The notes beneath the pieces are model-generated. The model saw only the letters and a list, made by a program, of their open reading frames with translations. It was not told the origin of the DNA and made no database searches. Shown piece by piece: positions 53,060-62,154 of a stretch of DNA of 64,000 nt. Within the stretch, counting starts at the first letter, position 1. The number at the start of each line of letters is the position of its first letter. This DNA comes from Ancylobacter defluvii (GTDB lineage Bacteria; Pseudomonadota; Alphaproteobacteria; Rhizobiales; Xanthobacteraceae): positions 331,576-395,575 of the forward strand of contig NZ_JAHBGD010000002.1 of NCBI RefSeq assembly GCF_018390605.1, written 5' to 3'. The position numbers and the translations under genes were made by a program.

Positions 53060-53406
53060 GGGTGACCCACGTGCTCGCGACCGCGATTGTTTTGTTCAGC
53101 GGCGCCGCCACCGCCGAAATTCATCGACCGCTTGTTTGGCAAGCTCGGGTCGCGCAAGACCTGCCGATGAATTTTACCAAGATAAAGCAAGCGTTCTGGA
53201 CGCAGTCAGTTAGCCTGTGGGCGGTCGTCGAACGAGACAAAACGGATTGGCTCGCTGCTACCCAGATAATCTGCAGTTCATTTATTGCGTCGGGCAAACC
53301 GCCAGAGGCGTTTATTGTAGTCACCTTTTTAGATCAGCACGCACTTCCTAAGCGCTCCCAAATCACTACCGTCTACTACAAATCTGGTCTGACGCAGCCT
53401 CAGTGA
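53056..53406 (+). CDS. Exported small protein of unknown function
   Basis: A 116-residue product with a signal peptide (MRVTHVLATAIVLFSGAATA, cleavage before EIHRP). The GTG start overlaps the end of the preceding small gene by four bases. The mature part is hydrophilic (TKIKQAFWTQSVSLWAVVER) with one cysteine (IICSSFIASG). No family recognised. Confidence 0.55.
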   Translation: MRVTHVLATAIVLFSGAATAEIHRPLVWQARVAQDLPMNFTKIKQAFWTQSVSLWAVVERDKTDWLAATQIICSSFIASGKPPEAFIVVTFLDQHALPKRSQITTVYYKSGLTQPQ

Positions 53407-53453
53407 GCAGTTCGTATTTTGGGCGTCGGGCCGAGCGGGCTGGAGAGCTGAGC

Positions 53454-53549
53454 ATGATTGCGCGAAACGGATTGGCGTCAACCTACATCGTCTGCGTCGT
53501 GCTCGCCGCTATGGTCACGTTGTTAGTGGTTTGGTGGGCGGTCGGGTAG
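53454..53549 (+). CDS. Possible 31-residue single-span membrane peptide
   Basis: ATG at 53454 with GGAGAG about six bases upstream. The product is a basic N-terminus (MIARNG) followed by one hydrophobic segment (YIVCVVLAAMVTLLVVWWAV) and the stop. Many such small membrane peptides exist; without homologues this is tentative. Confidence 0.4.
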   Translation: MIARNGLASTYIVCVVLAAMVTLLVVWWAVG

Positions 53550-53784
53550 ACGCGTTGGATTCAGGTTCCCAAGTTCCGACCCACTAAACTGTGGATCGCG
53601 ACGGAAAACGTGGACGCGTCCACCAGAATTGCGCGCGATGACAAGCCGGGAAATGCTGGTTCGACTAGGACGGCACTCCTTCAGGCGAGTGCATAAAAAT
53701 GGTTGTGATAGCAGTCGCAGCCATGGCGACAGCAGCGCTTTTGATGGGCACGTCGTAGTGCTCATCACCGAACTCAGGTGAGAC

Positions 53785-54432
53785 ATGTGCAGCATGTCTG
53801 AAGAGGATCAGTTCTACACCAAGCCTACCAGCGTTCCGCTCTCGGGAAGCGAAGCGCTTGCCCGGCGCTCGGTGCTGCAAATGGCGGGGGCAGCGACAGC
53901 AACCGTCGCCATTCCAAACGCATTCGCGCACGCCCACACATCCAGCGCATCTGCGCCGGCAGCAACAGACGTGATCTCGCTGCACTTCAAGGTCAACAGC
54001 GCGGAACAACGGCTCGCGGTCGACCCTCGGCAGTCACTACTGGACGTCCTGCGCGAGCGTCTCGACCTGACCGGAACGAAGAAGGGCTGCAACACGGGAG
54101 CCTGCGGCGCCTGCACCGTACACGTCAACGGACAGCGCATCGTGTCCTGCCTCACGCTGGCAGCGATGCACGAAGGCGCCGAGATCACGACCATTGAGGG
54201 CATCGCCAAGGGCAACGAACTCCATCCGTTGCAGGCGGCCTTCATAGAGCATGACGGCTTGCAGTGCGGGTACTGCACGCCAGGGCAGATCATGTCCGGG
54301 GTCGCCTGCATTTCCGAGGGGCACGCAGGCACACCCGAAGAGATCCAACGCTGGATGAGCGGCAACATCTGCCGCTGCGGAGCTTATCCCGGCATCGTCG
54401 CTGCCATCTCTGAAACCGCAAAGCGAGGCTGA
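53785..54432 (+). CDS. FeS subunit of a molybdenum aldehyde/xanthine dehydrogenase (PaoA-like), Tat signal
   Basis: A 215-residue protein. The N-terminal Tat signal ALARRSVLQMAGAATATVA precedes a 2Fe-2S plant-type domain (GCNTGACGACTVHVNGQRI) and a second 2Fe-2S domain (LQCGYCTPGQIMSG, NICRCGAYPGIV); all eight cysteines are present. It closely resembles PaoA/YagT of the periplasmic aldehyde oxidoreductase. The FAD subunit gene that follows is broken and the molybdenum subunit is missing, so the enzyme cannot be assembled from here. A second start at 53794 (MSEED) is possible. Confidence 0.88.
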   Translation: MCSMSEEDQFYTKPTSVPLSGSEALARRSVLQMAGAATATVAIPNAFAHAHTSSASAPAATDVISLHFKVNSAEQRLAVDPRQSLLDVLRERLDLTGTKKGCNTGACGACTVHVNGQRIVSCLTLAAMHEGAEITTIEGIAKGNELHPLQAAFIEHDGLQCGYCTPGQIMSGVACISEGHAGTPEEIQRWMSGNICRCGAYPGIVAAISETAKRG

Positions 54433-54435
54433 ACC

Positions 54436-54855
54436 ATGCATTCCTTCGCACTGGAAAAGCCCAGCAGCGCAGATCAGGCCATCGCTGCCGCCGCACGGGG
54501 CGCACGCTATATTGCTGGCGGCACTACCCTGATCGACCTGATGCGCGAGGAGGTCGAGAGGCCAGAGCGCCTCATCGACATTAACGGCTTGCCGCTGCGA
54601 GGCGTGCGCAGCGACAGCGATACGCTGGTGTTCGGCGCGCTGACTCGGATGTCAGAGATCGCCGCGCATCCGGAAGTTCGGCGCCGTCAGCCGTTGATAG
54701 CCGAAAGCCTCCTCGAAGGCGCCTCGCCGCAGCTCCGCAACATGGCGTCAATCGGCGGCAACCTGCTTCAGCGTGTGCGTTGCCCCTATTTCCGCATGCT
54801 CGACGCCGCCTGTAACAAGCGCACGCTAGGATCCGGGTGTTCTGCGCTCGGCGGT
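54436..54855 (+). pseudogene. PaoB-like FAD-binding subunit, 3'-truncated
   Basis: The first 140 residues match the FAD-binding subunit of the same enzyme: [40 protein letters not shown] and CPYFR with the additional Cys of [13 protein letters not shown]. In intact members about 180 more residues follow. Here the frame continues into unrelated sequence from about 54856, so the enzyme is non-functional. The ATG starts three bases after the previous stop. Confidence 0.8.
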
Positions 54856-55068
54856 CTCAAGGCGGGCCACGCGATCGGCGCCATCCTGCCCACGGCCTAT
54901 TCCGCCTGTGACACCTCGTGGCTGTGCAGGGCCGGTATTACCGCCGTGAACTACGCTCCGACCGCCGCCTTCGCCGCCGGTGGGCCCGAGGGCGCCTATG
55001 TGGTGCTGAGCGAGATGGAGAAGGTCGCGCGGGTGCTGACCGTGACGGCGCTGGATGTCTGCCGCTGA
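54856..55068 (+). pseudogene. M20-like peptidase C-terminal fragment fused to PaoB-like remnant
   Basis: The end of the open frame reads [20 protein letters not shown] then [20 protein letters not shown] and TVTALDVC. I read this as the C-terminus of an M20-family deacetylase/peptidase, where an Asp and the AGIPxVxYGP motif are typical. The two parts share one frame, so a deletion must have joined them in phase. No start of its own exists. Confidence 0.55.
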
Positions 55069-55254
55069 CCTCGTGGACGAGGTGGCTCGGACCGACCTTC
55101 GGCGGACGCCCCTCGCCCAGCTGGCCGACCGCCCGACGGGCTCGGTGTTGATCATCCGGCGACAGCGGGCATGTGCATCGCGGGGGAAGGCCTTCGCGAA
55201 GCACCCCGCGTGGTTGCGGATCCTCGATTCACGACGGTCGTGAGCCTGGATCGT

Positions 55255-55470
55255 GGACTCTTGGCGGCCAGGTAATCGAGCGACGCCCGCCCCGGTCCAC
55301 GCGCGATGATGATGAGCAGGCAGGTGGCCAGGTACCGTGGGTCGGCCAGGCATCCGGATAAACGAAAACCTCGACCACCAGCGTCATGCCGAGAAGCGCC
55401 AGCGCAGAAAGGCGACTGCCGAGCCCGATGACGAGCAGCACCGGGAAGAAGCGCTCGGCATGCGCGCTAC
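55255..55470 (-). pseudogene. DoxX-family protein C-terminal fragment with a frameshift
   Basis: On the minus strand one frame reads [19 protein letters not shown] then [20 protein letters not shown], which is the conserved C-terminal helix region of DoxX; the next part, [20 protein letters not shown], is in a frame one base off. The N-terminal half is missing. It lies between the PaoB-like remnant and the hypothetical gene at 55460. Confidence 0.65.
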
Positions 55471-55825
55471 AGTCACCGTGTCTAAGCGCCATGAGGAGCG
55501 CGGCGCATTCCCTTATTGGTACGCCTACCATCCCGAACGGGACGAGTACCTCGGCGCCACTGAGCATGGCTTTGTCGTGTTCGGGTGCATGGATAAGGAA
55601 CTTGGTATCGCTATTCTGCGCGACATCCTCCGGTTTCAGCTTCCCTCTCTGAACACCACCGTTCGGCGCGACAGCGGGAAGATGCATTGGCACATCCACC
55701 CGGTCGAACGTGACGGCCAACTCGCACTCCTCTTGCCCAAATCCGAAAGCATCCTCGACCTCACGCCATACCTCCTCAAAATGGACATCGGAGTGGCCGA
55801 GAGTTCTAAGGAGCCTGCGGAATAG
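55460..55825 (+). CDS. Hypothetical protein
   Basis: A 121-residue protein starting [20 protein letters not shown], with [20 protein letters not shown], a middle [17 protein letters not shown] and a histidine-rich [12 protein letters not shown]. No family recognised. Good coding character. It overlaps the DoxX fragment on the other strand, so the N-terminus is uncertain. It converges on hsdR. Confidence 0.5.
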   Translation: MRATVTVSKRHEERGAFPYWYAYHPERDEYLGATEHGFVVFGCMDKELGIAILRDILRFQLPSLNTTVRRDSGKMHWHIHPVERDGQLALLLPKSESILDLTPYLLKMDIGVAESSKEPAE

Positions 55826-55942
55826 CGCCTCTTCCCGCATACCATCGTAAGGTATCAAGCCCGTCTACCGGTGATGCTCAGTCGCCGGTACGTCCGCCAT
55901 CTCGCGCAACGCCATGAAGGCGGCAGACTCTTGCAATCCAGA

Positions 55943-58900
55943 TCAGCCAACCGCACTGGCGTTTATCTCCTTGATTACGGCCACCAGGCGCTTTGCCCGA
56001 TCGAAGGTGAAAACCTGCTCCGGCCCGCTTGGTGCCAGATCGGTGAAGGGGCTTTCATAGAGCAGCGCCGGATCCATGACGCCCTTATCGGTCAGGTGCT
56101 CGATGACCATTTCGAGAAACTCGATCTGCTGTGGCGTAACGGCGTTGTCGCCGAGAAACTCCCCGAAGGCCGCCGCCACGGCCCCACGATCGAGGCCGAC
56201 CAACGAGCGGATGAACGCGCCGAATCCGTGAGCCAGTTCTGCCGCTTTCTCGACATGCTCACGCCCCCCGACACCCGCATCGAGCAGCATCTGCTCCAAT
56301 TGCACGATATCGCTGGACGTCAGCGGCTTGCCGTGCCGCAGCTTGGCGATAGCGATGTGGTCCTCATGCTCGCGCAGGAAGTGCCGCGCCTTGCGCTTGA
56401 AGCGGGCGAAATCCACCTCACCCACTTCCGGCAGATCGATCTCAGCACTCTGGCCAAGTTCGTCCTCGAAATCCGTATAGACGATCTTGCGCTTGCCCCT
56501 CTCGATATGCTGCACAAGGCCGCGAAGCCTCAGCCGCACCAGTTCGAGCAGCGGGACGGTGATGCCTTCCCACCAGGGATCGGAGAGGATGTCGAGGATC
56601 AGCGGATGCTGCGCGGCGATGATCGGGATCGCCGTCTGCTCGTCCAGCGCCGAGGCGATTTCAATCAACTGCTTCTTCAACCGGTCGAAGCTTTTCGAAC
56701 CCTTGAGGAGCGCCAGCTCCAAGCCGAAAATCAAAAGATCGAAGCGCTTTGCCTCCTCCGGTTCGCCCTTCACTTCGCTCGGCAATGGCGCGACCTCGTC
56801 GAGCAATTCGCCGCGCACCGCGTCCGTCAGTTCGTTCCAGGCGTCCGCGGATTTGTATTTCTCCACCGCTCGCCGCTTGCCGCGCACGATGAAGTTGTCG
56901 AGGTTCATGCCGGCGACGTAGGTCCGCAAGGCATCCAGCGCATCGTTGCGGATGGCCTTCTCGTCGAGCGGCTTGCCGTCGCCAGCGTCGTAACCATCCC
57001 GCTCCGGCTCGGCCATGCCGGTCGCGTCGAGCCTGTGCTTCTCGTCCAGCGCGCGGACGAGATCGAAACGGGCAGCAAACAGGCGCTCGTTGAGGCTCCT
57101 TGCGTTGCGGCCTTCGTCGGGTTGGGGGTTCTGGCGGAAGAATTCGAGGTTCTGGCAATAGTCGAAGACCCGGAAGAATTCCTTGTCCTGGCCGGGGCCG
57201 AACAGGTCAGGGCAGAGCCGCGTGCCGCGCCCGATGATCTGCCAGAATTTCGTCTTCGAACGGATCAGCTTGAACAGGACGAGATTGATCACTTCCGGTA
57301 CGTCGATGCCGGTGTCGAGCATGTCGACGGAGATGGCGATGTGGGGATTGCCGTCCTTCTTGGAAAAATCGTCGATCAGGCTCTGCGCGTATTCGGTCTT
57401 GAAGGTGATGATGCGGGCGAAATGGCCGGAGAGATGCGGATAGGCGCGATTGAAGCGCTCCTCGATGAACTCCGCATGCTGCTGGTTCTTGGCGAAGATG
57501 ATCGTCTTGCCGAGCCTGTCGCCGCCGGCGACCTTCAGGCCTTCCGTCATCACATGGGCCAGCACCTTGTCGACGGTGTCGGCATTGAACAGCCATTTGT
57601 TGACGGCCTGGGCATCGACGCTGTCGGGCGGGTCGCCATCCTCCTCGTCCCATTCGAGCATGTCCCACTGCTCTTTCTCGGTCTCGGAGAGATCGTCGTA
57701 GCGGATGCCCTCGCGCTGGAATTTGAGCGGCACCGAGACCGAATGCGGCGGCACCAGATATTCGTCCTCCACCGCCTTTTCGAGCGAATAGGCATCGGTC
57801 GGCACGCCGGCCTCGAGATCGAACAGGCCATAAGTATTGCGGTCGATCTCATCCTTCGGCGTTGCGGTGAGCCCGACGAGCAGGCTGTCGAAATAGTCGA
57901 AGATCGCGCCGTAGCGCTGATAGACCGAGCGGTGCGCCTCGTCGATGATGACGAGATCGAAATGACCGGGGCCGAAACGTGCCGCGCCGCCGGACCGCTC
58001 GTCGATCAGATTCATCATCGTCGGATAGGTGGAGAGGAAGACGCGGCCTTCGGCATTCTTCTCCGTCACCAGATTGACCGGCGAGGCGTCCGGCAGGTGT
58101 GCCTTGAAGGCTCTGACCGCCTGGTTGACCAGCGCCACGCGGTCGGCGAGGAACAGCACGCGCTTCACCCAGCCGGCGCGCATCAGCAGATCGACCAGCG
58201 CGATCACCGTGCGCGTCTTGCCGGAGCCGGTGGCCATGACCAGCAGGCTTTTGCGCTGCCTGTTCGCTTCGAAGGTCTCGGCGACGCGGGAGATGGCGCG
58301 GGTCTGGTAGTAGCGGCCGGCGATCTTCCTGTTGACGGCGAGCCCGGCGATCGGCTGGCGGCTGGTGCGGCGCTGGATCAGCAGGGCCAGTTCGTCCTTC
58401 TTGTAGAAGCCGGAGACGGCGCGCTGCGGATAGGCGGTATCGTCCCAGATCCAGTGCTCGTAGCCATTGGAGGTGAAGATGACCGGCCGCTGGCCGAATT
58501 GCCGTTCCAGGCAATCGGCATAGAGTTTTGCCTGCTGCTGGCCGGCGCGCGGATCGCGCTTGGTGCGCTTGGCCTCGATCAGGCCCAAGGGCTTGCCGTC
58601 GTCGCCCCACAGCACATAGTCGACGAAGCCCCTGCCCTCAGTGTTCGGCATGCCCTCGACCGGGAATTCGCGGTCGCGCGGGCTGTCGAGCGTCCAGCCG
58701 GCTTCCTTCAGCAGCAGGTCGATATAGAGGTCGCGGGTCTCGGCCTCGGAATAATCATGACGGTCGGGCCGCGCTTCGTTGGCGCGGCGGGCGGCGGCGA
58801 TCTCGGTGCGCAGGCGCTGCAGTTCGGCGTCGAGCTCGGCCTTGTCGCGCAGCATGGTCTCGAAGGCGGCGTCCCGCGCCTCCATCTCGCCCTTCATGCG

Positions 58901-59365
58901 GGTGAGTTCGGCGAAGGCCCGCCGCACCACGTCGGTCTTGCGGCTGAGCTGGGCGGGATCGAAAGCCAGCCCGTCGGCCGGCCGATCCCGGCGGGCATAG
59001 GTGCGGGCCAGCCAGAAGCAGAGATGGAACAGCTCGCGCACGGCATTGGCCGCTTCGGGAGCCCTGGTCTCGCGGCTCTCATGGACGGCCTGGTTGCCGA
59101 TCTTGATGATGACGCGGGCCTTGGCGAACACCGCCTCGCCGGCGAGCTTCTGGAAGCTCGGCTCGTGGATCAGCGCCGAGATGTTGCTCTGATAGGGAAA
59201 TTTGAGGCCTGGATCGTGCTGGTAGGCCCATTGCACGGCGAGTTCCACCGTGCGCCTTGCATAGAAGGCAGCCGCCCGCGGATCCCCCTCCGCCAAAGCC
59301 TCCGCCCGCTTCGCGCTGTCGAAGATCTCCGGGAACTCGGCGGCGAGGAAGGCGAAGTTCGACAT
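55943..59365 (-). CDS. hsdR: Type I restriction enzyme, R subunit HsdR
   Basis: A 1140-residue HsdR, the translocase and nuclease of a type I restriction complex. The N-terminal DUF4145-like region (RAEALAEGDPRAAAFYARRT) precedes the PD-(D/E)XK nuclease core, seen as DYVLWGDDGKPLGLIEAKR near residue 250-263. The helicase has Walker A ATGSGKTRTVIAL near 380, DEAH IIDEAHRSVYQRYG near 475, and GLTATPKDEI soon after. A C-terminal helical part follows. It is the last gene of the hsdM-hsdS-hsdR operon, six bases after hsdS. No inactivating change is seen. Confidence 0.95.
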   Translation of the reverse strand: MSNFAFLAAEFPEIFDSAKRAEALAEGDPRAAAFYARRTVELAVQWAYQHDPGLKFPYQSNISALIHEPSFQKLAGEAVFAKARVIIKIGNQAVHESRETRAPEAANAVRELFHLCFWLARTYARRDRPADGLAFDPAQLSRKTDVVRRAFAELTRMKGEMEARDAAFETMLRDKAELDAELQRLRTEIAAARRANEARPDRHDYSEAETRDLYIDLLLKEAGWTLDSPRDREFPVEGMPNTEGRGFVDYVLWGDDGKPLGLIEAKRTKRDPRAGQQQAKLYADCLERQFGQRPVIFTSNGYEHWIWDDTAYPQRAVSGFYKKDELALLIQRRTSRQPIAGLAVNRKIAGRYYQTRAISRVAETFEANRQRKSLLVMATGSGKTRTVIALVDLLMRAGWVKRVLFLADRVALVNQAVRAFKAHLPDASPVNLVTEKNAEGRVFLSTYPTMMNLIDERSGGAARFGPGHFDLVIIDEAHRSVYQRYGAIFDYFDSLLVGLTATPKDEIDRNTYGLFDLEAGVPTDAYSLEKAVEDEYLVPPHSVSVPLKFQREGIRYDDLSETEKEQWDMLEWDEEDGDPPDSVDAQAVNKWLFNADTVDKVLAHVMTEGLKVAGGDRLGKTIIFAKNQQHAEFIEERFNRAYPHLSGHFARIITFKTEYAQSLIDDFSKKDGNPHIAISVDMLDTGIDVPEVINLVLFKLIRSKTKFWQIIGRGTRLCPDLFGPGQDKEFFRVFDYCQNLEFFRQNPQPDEGRNARSLNERLFAARFDLVRALDEKHRLDATGMAEPERDGYDAGDGKPLDEKAIRNDALDALRTYVAGMNLDNFIVRGKRRAVEKYKSADAWNELTDAVRGELLDEVAPLPSEVKGEPEEAKRFDLLIFGLELALLKGSKSFDRLKKQLIEIASALDEQTAIPIIAAQHPLILDILSDPWWEGITVPLLELVRLRLRGLVQHIERGKRKIVYTDFEDELGQSAEIDLPEVGEVDFARFKRKARHFLREHEDHIAIAKLRHGKPLTSSDIVQLEQMLLDAGVGGREHVEKAAELAHGFGAFIRSLVGLDRGAVAAAFGEFLGDNAVTPQQIEFLEMVIEHLTDKGVMDPALLYESPFTDLAPSGPEQVFTFDRAKRLVAVIKEINASAVG

Positions 59366-59371
59366 GACGCC

Positions 59372-60583
59372 TCAGAGCTGGCCGGAGAAGGCGCGGTGCT
59401 GGAGGGAGGAGAAGAGGGAGCCAGCATCGCCAAGTGTGGAAGCAGCTTTTGCCTCTCTCACCCGTTTTGCTCTTTTCACAAAGTCTGTTTGCTCGCTGAC
59501 AGGCGGCAACGGAAATGGCATTCGACCAAACCTGCTTGCACCCAAATGCGCTACACTTGAGGTCTTACTGCTGATCTTTGAAAATTCCCCTGTTCGAAAA
59601 TAGTGCAAAAATACCGCCAATGCAAATTCAGGTAGCAGCTTGGTCGTATCGGATTGAAATCTCACCAAGGTATTCTGGAAGCAGCAATCCGGGATCTCAT
59701 TCCGCCACATGGCCGGCCTCCCGACGAGCTCCGTGCTTTGCCCTTCATTCAGAAGGATATCCCCGCTCTGAAGCCTGTAGTCGCGAAAATCACGATCGTC
59801 GAAATCCATGGACAGGACGTCCGAAAGATCGATCCGATCTTCATATACGTTCGCCACTCGAACATACGGTCGCGTGAACTTTCCTGTTTGATACTTCGGA
59901 GCGCGCTGCCGTCCCAACTGGACACGCCCTACATCCGCGACAGTCAGTGACGATGACGACCGCTTTCCTTTCTGAACCAAGTCCCCGAACATCTCCAGAA
60001 AGATCGACTGGGTGAGGCTGTCGAGCAGCGCGATGGCTTGGCGGCGCTTCTGGCGCAGCTGATCGGCCTTATCCAGGATCGCCGCAATCCGCTTCTGCTC
60101 GTCGAGGGGCGGGAGAGGGATTTCATAACGAGCCAGGTCTTGCCCGGTGAAATGCTTGATCGTCGCGCCGGTGTAGTAATCCTCAAGTCCTCCATTGAAA
60201 TAGTCGAACATGAGACGATGCACGAAGAAGCGTGCATCCAGGTTTGGTCCGACCCTCACTCGGTGGCAGGCCTTTTGGAATATTATGCCTCGGCTATCCC
60301 CTTTCCAAATGGCGGCGCGGCCAGCCTCTCCACCTTCGCAAATGAGGATATCACCGTCCCGAAGCTCATACTTGTGAATGTCCTTCTCTTCGACGAGGAT
60401 TTCCTGAAGGTCCGACAAATCAACATCGAACCACCTGATATTCGGGTTCCTGAGATATTTTCTCGGTAAGCCGGTATTTTTCTGCTTATCCAGCATCTTG
60501 CCCAAGCGATGATCCGCAAGATCACCAAGGCGCACGCGAGGCCATCTGATTGAACTTTTAGGGACGAGTAACGAGAGGCTCAC
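59372..60583 (-). CDS. hsdS: Type I restriction enzyme, specificity subunit HsdS
   Basis: A 403-residue specificity subunit, which sets the DNA target of HsdM and HsdR. Two target-recognition domains are visible, residues about 15-185 and 205-385, each ending in a conserved helix-like spacer (PLPPLDEQKRIAAILDKADQ; PLPPVSEQTDFVKRAKRV). The sequence is less GC-rich in the recognition domains than in hsdM and hsdR, as is usual for exchangeable domains. It overlaps the end of hsdM by four bases. The recognition site cannot be predicted. Confidence 0.93.
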   Translation of the reverse strand: MSLSLLVPKSSIRWPRVRLGDLADHRLGKMLDKQKNTGLPRKYLRNPNIRWFDVDLSDLQEILVEEKDIHKYELRDGDILICEGGEAGRAAIWKGDSRGIIFQKACHRVRVGPNLDARFFVHRLMFDYFNGGLEDYYTGATIKHFTGQDLARYEIPLPPLDEQKRIAAILDKADQLRQKRRQAIALLDSLTQSIFLEMFGDLVQKGKRSSSSLTVADVGRVQLGRQRAPKYQTGKFTRPYVRVANVYEDRIDLSDVLSMDFDDRDFRDYRLQSGDILLNEGQSTELVGRPAMWRNEIPDCCFQNTLVRFQSDTTKLLPEFALAVFLHYFRTGEFSKISSKTSSVAHLGASRFGRMPFPLPPVSEQTDFVKRAKRVREAKAASTLGDAGSLFSSLQHRAFSGQL

Positions 60584-62115
60584 AGCATCGCCTCCAACTC
60601 ACGCAACCCCGCCGCAATCTCGTCCTCCAGCGCCAGCAGCTCGGCGATGATCTCCTTGGGCGGCCGGTGCTCCGCCGCCTCGTGCACCACTTCGCGGTAA
60701 CGGTTGAGCGACAGGTCGTAATCCGCCGCCGCGATCTCCTCGCGGGTCACGGTGAAGCTCTGGCCGGTGCGCGGCCGTTCGCGCTCGGTGCCTGCCCTCT
60801 CCTTCCAGCGGGCGACAACATCCGGCAGGTTGTTCTTCGCGTGCTCGCCTTCGCCCAGCGTCGCCTTCGGCACCGGGCCGAACTTCTCTTCTGCCACCAG
60901 CATCTGGCGTTTGTCGTCGAGGCTCATGCCGTCGGCCTGCACATCGTAGAACCAGACGTGGTCGGTACCGCCGGAATTGGTCTTGGTGAAGAACACGATG
61001 GCGGTCGAGACGCCGGCATAGGGCCGGAACACGCCGGAGGGCAGCTTGACGATGGCGTCGAGCTTGTGGTCGTCCACCAGCATCCGGCGGATCGCCTTGT
61101 GCGCCGTCGACGAGCCGAACAGCACGCCATCCGGCACGATCACCGCCGCCCGCCCGCCGGGCTTCAAGAGCTTGAGTAACAGCGCCACGAATAGCAGCTC
61201 GGTCTTCTTGGTCTTGACGATGGCGAGCAGGTCGCTGGCCGTCGTCTCGTAATCCAGCGAGCCGGCGAAGGGCGGGTTGGCGAGGATCAGCGAATAGCGG
61301 TCGGCGTCGTCGCCATGGCTGGAGGAGAGCGAATCCCGGTAGCGGATGTCGGCGCCCTCGACACCGTGCAGCTGCATGTTCATCGAGCCGATGCGCAGCA
61401 TGGTCTGGTCGAAATCATAGCCGTGGAACATGCCGTCATGGAAATGCCGGTTGAGCGCGGCATCGCGGAACAGCCCTTTGTGGTGTTCGCGCAGATATTC
61501 ACCGGCGGCGACCAGGAAGCCGCAGGTGCCGCTGGCCGGATCGCAGATCACGTCCTGCGGTGTCGGCGCCGTCAGTTGCACCATCAGCTTGATGATGTGG
61601 CGCGGCGTGCGGAACTGGCCGTTCTGGCCGGCGGAGGCGATCTTGCCGAGCATGTATTCGTAGAGGTCGCCCTTGGTGTCGCGATCCTCCAGCGGGATCT
61701 TCGCCAGCATGTCGACCACCTTGGCCAGCAGGCCCGGCGTCGGGATGGTGAAGCGCGCCCCCTTCATGTGCTCGGCATGGGCGCTGCCTTCCTCCGCCAT
61801 TTCGCGCAGGAAGGGAAAGACATGCTCGCCGACGATGGTGAACATGGCGGCCGGGTCGGCGTTATGGAAGCGCGACCAGCGCATCCGCTCATAGGCCATG
61901 CCCCTGGCGTCCACCCCCTCGGGAAAGATGCGCCGCTCGATCGGCCGGCCGAGCGTGTTGGCCTTGTTCTCCTCGCGGATCTGCTCCTCGTCGAGCCCGC
62001 GGATGAACAGGAGATAGGTCAGCTGCTCGATCACTTCGATGGGATTGGCGATGCCGCCCGCCCAGAAAGCGTCCCAGATGGCATCTATCTTGGCTCTCAA
62101 TTCACCCGTCAGCAC
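60580..62115 (-). CDS. hsdM: Type I restriction enzyme, methyltransferase subunit HsdM
   Basis: A 511-residue N6-adenine methyltransferase. SAM motif I appears as DPASGTCGFLVAAGEYL near residue 192, the catalytic NPPF motif as ILANPPFAGSLDYET near 280, and N-terminal FWAGGIANPIEVIEQLTYLLF is the family's helical start. It is the first gene of the operon and starts 40 bp after the truncated integrase stops. All motifs required for activity are present. Confidence 0.95.
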   Translation of the reverse strand: MLTGELRAKIDAIWDAFWAGGIANPIEVIEQLTYLLFIRGLDEEQIREENKANTLGRPIERRIFPEGVDARGMAYERMRWSRFHNADPAAMFTIVGEHVFPFLREMAEEGSAHAEHMKGARFTIPTPGLLAKVVDMLAKIPLEDRDTKGDLYEYMLGKIASAGQNGQFRTPRHIIKLMVQLTAPTPQDVICDPASGTCGFLVAAGEYLREHHKGLFRDAALNRHFHDGMFHGYDFDQTMLRIGSMNMQLHGVEGADIRYRDSLSSSHGDDADRYSLILANPPFAGSLDYETTASDLLAIVKTKKTELLFVALLLKLLKPGGRAAVIVPDGVLFGSSTAHKAIRRMLVDDHKLDAIVKLPSGVFRPYAGVSTAIVFFTKTNSGGTDHVWFYDVQADGMSLDDKRQMLVAEEKFGPVPKATLGEGEHAKNNLPDVVARWKERAGTERERPRTGQSFTVTREEIAAADYDLSLNRYREVVHEAAEHRPPKEIIAELLALEDEIAAGLRELEAML

Positions 62116-62154
62116 GCGCGTAATTCCACTTCGACTCGTAAGGATCGGCCCACA

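Noticed and set aside
53700..53766. A short frame MVVIAVAAMATAALLMGTS before the FeS subunit gene
   Set aside because: Too short, with no clear ribosome binding site, and it sits in the probable leader of the FeS subunit gene.
55871..59560. A very long open frame on the plus strand opposite hsdR
   Set aside because: It is the antisense of hsdR in a GC-rich genome, where stop codons are rare on the reverse strand. Its composition (His, Arg, Gln, Ala-rich) and lack of any family pattern mark it as a shadow.
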